Shown: piece by piece, positions 31,767-38,345 of the stretch
How positions within the stretch are numbered: the stretch's first letter is position 1
Layout: every line of letters begins with the position of its first letter
Assembly: GCA_019233695.1 (NCBI GenBank)
Contig: JAFAME010000260.1
Location: forward strand, 1-38,345
Reading direction: 5' to 3'
Source: Methylobacteriaceae bacterium
GTDB taxonomy: Bacteria > Pseudomonadota > Alphaproteobacteria > Rhizobiales > Beijerinckiaceae
Length of the DNA stretch: 38,345 nucleotides
Notes under the pieces: model-generated
Told to the model about the DNA's origin: nothing
Seen by the model: only the letters and a program-made list of their open reading frames with translations
The model's database searches: none
Position numbers and translations under genes: made by a program

Positions 31767-34670
31767 ATGCCCGATAGTGTCTCTTTTGGCTTAATGGCCC
31801 TCGATGTCCCGCCAAAGTTCCAATGGAGAGTAAGTGCCAGTGGTGGTGATCCTTTTCTTGCCGTCGATCACAACTATACGACCGGATGGATTTTGGAACC
31901 TTCAAAGGCGCCATTGCTGGAAATCGACCTTGGCGAAGTTACGATGCTCGGCGGACTTGAGGTTTACTGGGGCGAGCAGGGAGTGGCTCGCTATCAATTC
32001 GAGGCCTCATTGGACAGATTGGCTTGGATGCACCTTTGTTCCACTCACCATGGCGAAGGCGGGCAAGACGTATTTGCATTTCCGCCCGTGGCAGCCCGAT
32101 TCGTCCGCTGGACCTGCGATCCGGAGCCGGATCGGGGGCAAGAGATCGTGGAGATCAATCTATACAGTCCTGCCGGCGCCGCATCGTTCCTGGACGAGGG
32201 ACGGGTGGCGGAACTCGGCTATTCAGCTGCCAAGGTCCACTTGGGCGGCAGCCTTACCGTCGATTTCGGCTATCTGCGTTATCCCCTCGGGGCATTGATT
32301 GAATGGGGTGAAACTTACGGCACCGTTTTTTCCGTGCACCTCTCCGATGACGGCAAGAACTTCCACGAGATGGGCCGCATTTTGACAGGCGAGGGCGGCA
32401 CCGACAACTTTTGGTGGCGATCTACCACCAGTCGCTACTTTCGTTTGACCGTGCATGCGGCGAGCTCCCCTGAAGGAGCTGTCATCAACGAACTCAAACT
32501 CCGCATCCTGAACAAGGATCGCATGCCGATCGGCCGGCTCGAGCAGGCGGCTCTGCGCGGGCGCGGCGATCTCTACCCGCAGTCGCTTCTGGCGCGCCAA
32601 GTGTATTGGACCGCGCTGGGGGAGTTCGATCATGCCGAGGAGGCGCTCTTCGACGAATATGGCAATCTCGAACCGCTGCGCGGATCGGGCCAGATCACAC
32701 CTTTGCTGAGGCTGGACGGGATTCTGCATGGCGCGCCTGCGAGCGAGGCCATCGACCGATCCCTCGCCGAGGGGGCGCTGCCGGTACCGACTGTCACCTG
32801 GTCTGCGCAGGATGTTGAGCTTCAGGCGACGGCGCTGGCTCATGCAGGGGAAGCGTTGGTCGAGTACCGCATCCGGAACCATGGCGATGCGCTGCGGGAA
32901 GGGACGCTCGTCCTGGCGGTGCGCCCAGTCCAAATCAATCCCTACTGGCAACATGGTGGCCACGCGCCGATCAATGCGATCTCCTTCGACGGCGCTCAGC
33001 TCTCGGTCAACAACCGGAGCTTCGTCTCCTTCTCGCCCGAACCTGACGCCATAACCATGGTCGAATTCAATGAAGGGGATGTCGTAAAGTTCATTGAGAG
33101 CGGCCCTTTGCCGACTGCGCGCAGCCTGCGTTCGGGCTCTGGTCTCCTGAGCGCTGCCTGCGAGTTTGCTTTCTCCCTGTCGCCTGGCGAGAGTATTGCA
33201 TTCACCGCGGCAGCCCCCATGCGAGACGGCATCACACCGCAAGCAGACATGGCTTTTGGTGCCATTCGAGAGCGGGTTGTGCGACTTTGGCGAGAAAAGA
33301 TCGGGGCGCGCAGAATCATAGTGGGCGACCGCGAAGTCAGCGATACGGTCGAGGCGCAGACGGCACTTATACTCGTGAACGCAACGCAATTCGCCTATAA
33401 GCCCGGGCCGCGCAACTACGATCGCATTTGGATACGCGATGGCTCTTCGCAGGCCCTCGCCCTGCTGTGGGCCGGCCTGGTCGAGGAGGCCAAGAGCTAT
33501 GTAGTTTGGTATTCCAAACGGATCTACGAGAATGGAATGGTGCCTCCTATCCTGGACATGGATGGCACAGTCAACAGAGGTTACGGAAGCAACATCGAAT
33601 TCGATGCACAGGGGGAATTCATCGGTATCGTCGCCGACATCTATCGCATCTCCCATGATCGGGTCTTCCTGAAGGCCATTTTTGAACCAGTGGTTCGGGC
33701 CGCCAAATTCATCGAGCAGCTCTCCGCGCGGACGAATGCGCTCTACGGCCCCGAGACACGGTTCCATGGCCTCTTGGCTCCATCCATCAGCCATGAGGGC
33801 TACAACAATCCGGCTTACAGTTACTGGGATGATTTCTTTGCTTTGAGCGGGTGGCGTAACTGCGAATATCTTGCCTCCGAGATCGGGGATTTGGACGTTG
33901 CCGCCTACGCAAAGCGCAAGGGGCAGGAATTGGCCGTAGATCTGGCCCGCTCGATTCGCTTGACGAGCGATCACCTCGGGACGAGCCTTATTCATGGCTC
34001 GGCCGATCGCGAGGACGTCGATCCCACTTCGACCTCCATCGCCTTTGAGCCGTGCCGGGTGAACGACGTCCTTCCGGCCGAGCTCGTCGCGGCCACATAT
34101 GACCTTTGTGCCGCCGCCATCAATTCGATCAGCTCGCCCGGCTATGACGGGTCTTTCACCCCCTACCAGGTCCGCAATCTCAACGCCTTTGTCTCCTTGG
34201 GTCGGTTCGATGATGCCTTCCGGCTGCTCGAACTCGTGCTCAAAAGCCGGAGGCCTGCCGGCTGGAGGCATTGGGCCGAGGTCGTTTGGGGCGCGCCGCG
34301 TACACCAGACTATATCGGTGATATGCCTCACACCTGGATCGGAGCGGAATTCGCCACCGCGATCAGGCGGATGTTGTTGCGAGAAAACGGCAGCACCCTT
34401 GAACTCTTCTCGGCCGTTCCCGACGGTTGGTGGCAAGGGGAAGGCATTGAGCTACGCGATTTGCCCACCGTCTTCGGAACGGTCAATCTTAGAGCTGCAC
34501 GCGATGAATCCCGGGCGACCATCGAGCTCGCCGTGACAGGACCTGCGCCGGAGCAGATCACATTTCGCTATCCGGGCGCCAAAAGCGCGCACGCCGACGG
34601 CGTGCCTCTAGCCATCCGCGGCGACGTGCTTTCAATGCCGAATATGAGGCGGCTTGTGATCGACTTCTGA
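31767..34670 (+). CDS. Discoidin (F5/8 type C)-domain six-hairpin glycosidase-like protein
   Basis: This is a 967-residue protein. Residues from about 10 form a first discoidin-type carbohydrate-binding domain (AVDHNYTTGWILEPSKAP, then FVRWTCDPEPD). A second such domain follows at about 160-270 (LTVDFGYLRYPLGALIEWG). The C-terminal half is an (alpha/alpha)6 barrel with NYDRIWIRDGSSQALALLW, the kind of RDG motif seen in GH15/GH65-like enzymes. No signal peptide is visible from the ATG at 31767. That start is chosen because the first domain begins right after it; a start at 31557 is possible. With the divergent GH94 gene it suggests glucan handling. The transketolase follows after 127 bases on the same strand. 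Confidence 0.83.
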   Translation: MPDSVSFGLMALDVPPKFQWRVSASGGDPFLAVDHNYTTGWILEPSKAPLLEIDLGEVTMLGGLEVYWGEQGVARYQFEASLDRLAWMHLCSTHHGEGGQDVFAFPPVAARFVRWTCDPEPDRGQEIVEINLYSPAGAASFLDEGRVAELGYSAAKVHLGGSLTVDFGYLRYPLGALIEWGETYGTVFSVHLSDDGKNFHEMGRILTGEGGTDNFWWRSTTSRYFRLTVHAASSPEGAVINELKLRILNKDRMPIGRLEQAALRGRGDLYPQSLLARQVYWTALGEFDHAEEALFDEYGNLEPLRGSGQITPLLRLDGILHGAPASEAIDRSLAEGALPVPTVTWSAQDVELQATALAHAGEALVEYRIRNHGDALREGTLVLAVRPVQINPYWQHGGHAPINAISFDGAQLSVNNRSFVSFSPEPDAITMVEFNEGDVVKFIESGPLPTARSLRSGSGLLSAACEFAFSLSPGESIAFTAAAPMRDGITPQADMAFGAIRERVVRLWREKIGARRIIVGDREVSDTVEAQTALILVNATQFAYKPGPRNYDRIWIRDGSSQALALLWAGLVEEAKSYVVWYSKRIYENGMVPPILDMDGTVNRGYGSNIEFDAQGEFIGIVADIYRISHDRVFLKAIFEPVVRAAKFIEQLSARTNALYGPETRFHGLLAPSISHEGYNNPAYSYWDDFFALSGWRNCEYLASEIGDLDVAAYAKRKGQELAVDLARSIRLTSDHLGTSLIHGSADREDVDPTSTSIAFEPCRVNDVLPAELVAATYDLCAAAINSISSPGYDGSFTPYQVRNLNAFVSLGRFDDAFRLLELVLKSRRPAGWRHWAEVVWGAPRTPDYIGDMPHTWIGAEFATAIRRMLLRENGSTLELFSAVPDGWWQGEGIELRDLPTVFGTVNLRAARDESRATIELAVTGPAPEQITFRYPGAKSAHADGVPLAIRGDVLSMPNMRRLVIDF

Positions 34671-34797
34671 ATGTCCCAACCGGCGCGGCGCCCTCTTGCC
34701 GGGGTATTTTTTGCGCCGGCGCCTGCATCGACCGGAGCGTCACAAGACCGCGTTGAGACGAAAGTTCTGCTACCGCGCACCATGACGGAGGCCGCCA

Positions 34798-36858
34798 ATG
34801 AGCCAAGAACTCGATCGCCTGGCAATAAACACCATTCGCACGCTCGCAATCGACGCGATCCAGAAGGCGAGATCGGGCCATCCCGGAACGCCGATGGGCA
34901 TGGCGCCCGTTGCCTATGCGCTTTGGCAGAAGCGGCTCTGTTTCGATCCGGCCGCGCCGATCTGGCCCAACCGCGACCGTTTCGTGTTGTCGGCCGGGCA
35001 CGCCTCGATGCTGCTCTACGCGCTTCTCCACCTGACCCGCACACAGGCGGTGAATGCCGACTACGAAACACTCGGACGGCCCTCCGTGACGCTCGAGGAC
35101 ATCAAAGGCTTTCGTCAGCTTGGCAGTGCCTGTCCCGGTCATCCGGAATATCATCTGACCTCTGGGGTCGAGGCAACCACGGGGCCGCTCGGCCAGGGTG
35201 TGGCGATGAGCGTCGGCCTCGCCATCGCCGAACGCTGGCTCGCCGCCCATTTCAACCGGCAGGGTTTCGAGATCGTCGACTGGCGCTGCTACGCGCTTTG
35301 TGGCGATGGCTGCATGATGGAGGGCATCTCGGGCGAAGCGGCTTCCCTTGCCGGCCATCTCCGCCTCGACAAGCTCTGTTGGATCTATGATTCCAACCGG
35401 GTCTCGATCGAAGGCCATACGGAGATCACGTTCACCGAGGACGTCGCCACCAGGTTTCTCGGATATGGCTGGAACGTTCTCCACGTGCGCGACGCCAATG
35501 AGGAGAAAGAGGTACTGGGCGCCTTCGATCTCGCTTCGGCCGAACGCAGCCGGCCTACTCTGATACTGATCGAGAGCCATATCGGCTATGGCGCTCCCCA
35601 CAAGCAGGACAGTCCTGAGGCGCATGGCGAGCCGCTGGGCGAAGACGAAGTCCGCGAGACCAAGAAATTCTATGGCTGGCCCGAGGATGCCCAGTTCTTG
35701 GTGCCGGACGGGGTCTATCGCCATTTCGCTGAAGGAATTGGCGCACGGGGTGCTGCCCGCCATGCCGATTGGCAGGCGCTCTACGCGCGCTATCGCGCGA
35801 CCTATCCCGAGCTCGCCAAGGCCTTCGACGCGCTTCAGCGGCGCGAGCTGCCAGAAGGCTGGGAGGCGGCGATACCGAGCTTTCCGCCCGATACGAAAGG
35901 CATCGCCACCAGGGATTCATCGGGCAAGGTCGAGAATGCCGTCGCCCAAAAGGTCCCCTGGCTGATTGGCGGTGCGGCGGATCTTGCGCCCTCGACCAAG
36001 ACGCGGCTCACCTTCGAGGGGGCGGGCGATTTCCAGCCGGGAAGCCCTGAGGGGCGCAATCTCCATTTCGGCGTGCGCGAACACTCCATGGGCGCTGCGG
36101 TCAACGGCTTGGCGCTTGCCAAGCTCAGGCCCTTCGGGTCGACCTTCCTCATCTTTTCCGACTACATGCGCAACCCGATTCGGCTCTCGGCGATCATGGA
36201 ACTGCCGGCCATCTATGTGTTCACCCATGATTCGATCGGAGTAGGCGAGGATGGGCCGACGCACCAGCCGGTCGAGCAGTTGGCTGGCTTGCGCGCCGTG
36301 CCAGGCCTCGTGACGATTCGGCCGTGCGATGCCAATGAGGTCGCCGAGGCTTGGCGCGTCATGCTCAAAGCCAGGCACCAGCCGCACTGCCTGGTGCTGA
36401 CCCGCCAACCGCTGCCGACGCTCGATCGCGCGCACTATGCGCATGCGTCGGAGCTCGCGCGCGGGGCCTATGTGCTCGCCGATCTCGGCGGAACGAGCCC
36501 GAAGCTCATCCTGATCGGTACGGGCAGCGAGGTCTCGTTATGCCTTGCGGCGGCCGAGGAGCTCGCTGCCGATGGCATTCCGACCCGTATCGTCAGCATG
36601 CCGTCGTGGGAGCTTTTCGAGCAGCAGGATAAGAGCTATCGCCAGACGGTCCTGCCCGACACAATCAAGCCGCGCGTTGCGGTTGAGCAGGCTGCAGTGA
36701 TCGGTTGGGAGCGCTACGTCGGCGGGGCAGGCGCTGTAGTTGGCATGCATACTTTCGGCGCCTCCGCCCCACTCAAGGGGCTGCTCGTCAAATTCGGCTT
36801 CACGCCCGAGAATGTCGTTCGGGTCGCGCGCGATCAACTCGCCAGAAACGAGAAGTAG
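34798..36858 (+). CDS. tkt: Transketolase
   Basis: This is a 686-residue full-length ThDP enzyme of the pentose phosphate/Calvin pathway that moves two-carbon units between sugar phosphates. It starts INTIRTLAIDAIQKARSGHPG, the standard transketolase N terminus. The ThDP/metal motif GDGCMMEGIS followed by DSNRVSI is intact, as is catalytic E428 in VREHSMG. The pyrimidine-domain GVGEDGPTHQPVEQ and the C-terminal domain ending GASAPLKGLLVKFGFT are present. The ATG at 34798 has a GGAGG ribosome site. No other pentose-phosphate or Calvin genes are nearby, so this may be a second, cluster-associated copy rather than the housekeeping one (inference). Confidence 0.95.
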   Translation: MSQELDRLAINTIRTLAIDAIQKARSGHPGTPMGMAPVAYALWQKRLCFDPAAPIWPNRDRFVLSAGHASMLLYALLHLTRTQAVNADYETLGRPSVTLEDIKGFRQLGSACPGHPEYHLTSGVEATTGPLGQGVAMSVGLAIAERWLAAHFNRQGFEIVDWRCYALCGDGCMMEGISGEAASLAGHLRLDKLCWIYDSNRVSIEGHTEITFTEDVATRFLGYGWNVLHVRDANEEKEVLGAFDLASAERSRPTLILIESHIGYGAPHKQDSPEAHGEPLGEDEVRETKKFYGWPEDAQFLVPDGVYRHFAEGIGARGAARHADWQALYARYRATYPELAKAFDALQRRELPEGWEAAIPSFPPDTKGIATRDSSGKVENAVAQKVPWLIGGAADLAPSTKTRLTFEGAGDFQPGSPEGRNLHFGVREHSMGAAVNGLALAKLRPFGSTFLIFSDYMRNPIRLSAIMELPAIYVFTHDSIGVGEDGPTHQPVEQLAGLRAVPGLVTIRPCDANEVAEAWRVMLKARHQPHCLVLTRQPLPTLDRAHYAHASELARGAYVLADLGGTSPKLILIGTGSEVSLCLAAAEELAADGIPTRIVSMPSWELFEQQDKSYRQTVLPDTIKPRVAVEQAAVIGWERYVGGAGAVVGMHTFGASAPLKGLLVKFGFTPENVVRVARDQLARNEK

Positions 36859-36884
36859 GGGGCCACCATGACGGGTACCGCCAG

Positions 36885-36908
36885 GGGTCGATGCCGCAGG
36901 CACGACCC
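36885..36908 (+). terminator. Candidate hairpin terminator after transketolase
   Basis: The arms GGGTCG/CGACCC and TGCC/GGCA form a 10-bp stem with one bulged A and a GCA loop, 27 bases after the stop. A TTTTT run lies only about 20 bases further on, so this is not a textbook intrinsic terminator. It lies between two convergent genes. Confidence 0.35.
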
Positions 36909-36954
36909 GAGGGGCCCTGTGCCGCGGTCATCTTTTTGGCGCGGCTGCGCCGGA

Positions 36955-38345
36955 TCAACGAGAGTCGGGCGAACTGCTTGAGGAGCCCGTAAATTGGCCG
37001 CCCGCGGCCATTTCCAAGCAGGTCAACAATTCCACGTAGCTCGGTGATGATATTCCGGTTGCTTCCTCGGTGCAGCTCATCCTGCTCGCGGCTGGCAAGC
37101 GGGCCCAAGTTTTTCCGAGTTGCTTTTCTGCTTCCTGCTCATCGTGCATGCAGCTCCTGTAGCTGTTTCCTAAATCGTCGGGCCCTGCTGCTGACTGGGC
37201 TCCTTGGCATGTGCTCTCAATGCTTAAACGAGGTACTGAGGCGCCACGAAATGCAACCGAGGGTGCGAAAGCAACCCTCCCATAATATTGCTCGGCTCCT
37301 GGCGGTAGCCAGGCGATTGAGCCACGCCTCTTTTGCAGCTGCTCGTTGAGCCAAGTCAGTTCGCGTTTGCGCTGGGCAAGTTGCTCGGTGGTCTCGATCA
37401 GCTGCTGTTTGAGAGCGTCGCCGGCATTTTTCAACCGCTCGGTCTCGGCGTTGATCTGATCTCGGCTTCCTTCCGCATCCGCGAGGGCCTTTTCGACTCT
37501 GCTGAGTTGACCCTCTAGCTCCTTCAGGCTGTTGCTGGCATCGTTGACCTGCTTTTGCGCCTCGGAGCCGGCCTTCTCGGCTGCCTCCGCTTCCGCTTTG
37601 ATCCGGTCGCGACTTGCCTTTGCCTCGGCCACGGCCCTCTCGGCGTCGCGGCGCTGATCCACGAGCTTCTTCAGATTGTCGCTCGCATCGGCAAGCTGTT
37701 TCTGGGTCTCGGCGCTGGCCTTCTCGGCTGCTTCCGCCTCAGATTTCATGCGGTCGCGTGTGGCCTTGGCTTCGGCTACGGCATTCTCGACGTCGCTGCG
37801 CTGGTCGGTCACGAGTTTCAGTTTATCCCGAGCGTCCACAAGCTGCTTCTGCATTTGGGCGCCGGCTTTTTCAGTTGCATCCAGTTCGCTCGTGAGTCGA
37901 TCCCGATCAGCTTTGGAGTCCGCGACGGCCCTTTCGATGGCGCTGCGCTGATCCATAAGCTTCTTCAGTCCGTCGCTCGCATCGGCCAGCTGTTTCTGTG
38001 CCTCGGCGCCAGCCTTCTCAGCTGCTTCGGTTTCAGCTTTGATCCGGTCGCGATTGGCCTTTGCGTCGCCGACGGCCTTTTCGATGTCGCTGCGCTGGTC
38101 GGTCAGTAGCTTGACGCTGTCACGCGCATCGGCAAGCCGTCTCTGCGCTTCGGACTGAGCTTTCTCGACAGTCTCCAGCTCGCCTTTGAGCCGATCCCGA
38201 TCCGATTTGGCATCGGCGACGGCCTTCTCGATGCCGTTGCGCTGATCCATGAGCTTCTTCAGTCCGTCGCTCGCATCGGCCAGCTGTTTCTGTGCCTCGG
38301 CGCCAGCCTTCTCAGCCGCTTCAGTCTCAGCTTTGATCCGGTCGC
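36955..38345 (-). CDS. Coiled-coil repeat protein with Cys-containing C-terminal domain (5' end outside window)
   Basis: The frame is open to the window edge, so the N terminus is missing; at least 463 residues are visible. The bulk is a charged Ala/Glu/Lys/Arg coiled coil of tandem 49-residue units with DQRS...RDRIKAE...EKAGAEAQKQLADA text. A final divergent unit leads to LNEQLQKRRG. The C-terminal 120 residues are non-repetitive and include SCMHDEQEAEKQLGKTW and SPSYVELLTCLEMA with several cysteines, a segment I associate with rhizobial hypothetical proteins. No function is known. A structural or envelope role is suggested by the coil, but there is no signal or membrane segment in the visible part. 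It converges on the transketolase gene. Confidence 0.8.
   Translation of the reverse strand, partial: DRIKAETEAAEKAGAEAQKQLADASDGLKKLMDQRNGIEKAVADAKSDRDRLKGELETVEKAQSEAQRRLADARDSVKLLTDQRSDIEKAVGDAKANRDRIKAETEAAEKAGAEAQKQLADASDGLKKLMDQRSAIERAVADSKADRDRLTSELDATEKAGAQMQKQLVDARDKLKLVTDQRSDVENAVAEAKATRDRMKSEAEAAEKASAETQKQLADASDNLKKLVDQRRDAERAVAEAKASRDRIKAEAEAAEKAGSEAQKQVNDASNSLKELEGQLSRVEKALADAEGSRDQINAETERLKNAGDALKQQLIETTEQLAQRKRELTWLNEQLQKRRGSIAWLPPGAEQYYGRVAFAPSVAFRGASVPRLSIESTCQGAQSAAGPDDLGNSYRSCMHDEQEAEKQLGKTWARLPAASRMSCTEEATGISSPSYVELLTCLEMAAGGQFTGSSSSSPDSR
37516..38345 (-). repeat. 147-bp tandem repeats (49 codons) with 294-bp higher-order period
   Basis: Five full units start at 38250, 38103, 37956, 37809 and 37662 (minus strand), with a partial unit up to the window end. 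The roughly 97 bases at 38249-38345 are nearly identical to those exactly 294 bases away (37955-38051). Adjacent 147-bp units differ more, so duplication has occurred in pairs of units. Forty-nine residues equal seven heptads, preserving coiled-coil register. Confidence 0.85.

Noticed and set aside
32223-34436. Minus-strand open frame of about 740 codons opposite the discoidin glycosidase
   Set aside because: It has no domains and is antisense to a coherent multi-domain protein.
37516-38345. CRISPR-like regular repeats
   Set aside because: The 147-bp units are in-frame protein-coding heptad repeats without unique spacers.

Overview
The window is GC-rich DNA with dense, tightly packed genes. 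Its protein families (Liv-type and polar amino-acid ABC transporters, a fused hydantoinase, an IlvD-type sugar-acid dehydratase, an SbmA/BacA-like membrane protein, a GH94 enzyme, a discoidin-domain glycosidase, and a coiled-coil protein with a Cys-rich tail) fit an alphaproteobacterium of the Hyphomicrobiales (Rhizobiales), possibly Bradyrhizobium-like. That placement is inferred from family content and style, not from a marker gene. I saw no rRNA, tRNA, CRISPR array, insertion sequence or phage gene.

Region 1 (72-10642) is a complete branched-chain-amino-acid-type uptake system (livG, livF, binding protein, livH, livM). It runs into a PYROXD2/phytoene-desaturase-like flavoenzyme and then a DapA-family aldolase/lyase. 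Convergent to these is a translationally coupled pair (enolase-superfamily enzyme, then a ProC-like reductase). An unusual short-chain dehydrogenase is divergent from that pair. Region 2 (10691-15337) is a polar amino-acid ABC importer: two permeases and an ATPase lie behind a proline-racemase-family gene on the minus strand, with the binding protein divergent on the plus strand. Region 3 (15695-24732) holds a shikimate-dehydrogenase-like gene. Next is a minus-strand operon with overlapping genes (fused hydantoinase A/B, TIM-barrel isomerase, SDR), divergent from a plus-strand dehydratase-GntR regulator pair.

Regions 1-3 look like one catabolic island with two importers and about ten enzymes. 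The sequence TGTCGACA occurs twice in the hydantoinase/dehydratase divergent promoter region. It occurs once exactly, plus once with one mismatch, in the racemase/binding-protein divergent region. This suggests a shared regulon of the GntR protein encoded at 23965-24732. The substrate cannot be read from the sequence; a cyclic or hydroxylated amino/sugar acid or lactam is a reasonable guess.

Region 4 (24733-26218) is gene-poor. It holds two small conserved-looking ORFs and two possible remnants. Region 5 (26219-36858) has an SbmA/YddA-type transporter whose nucleotide-binding domain has lost nearly every ATP-contact motif, a convergent GH94 (beta-1,2-glucan phosphorylase-like) gene, a divergent two-discoidin glycosidase, and a transketolase. 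Region 6 (36955 to the end) is the C-terminal part of a coiled-coil protein made of exact 49-residue (seven-heptad) repeats with a 294-bp higher-order period. It is cut by the window edge.
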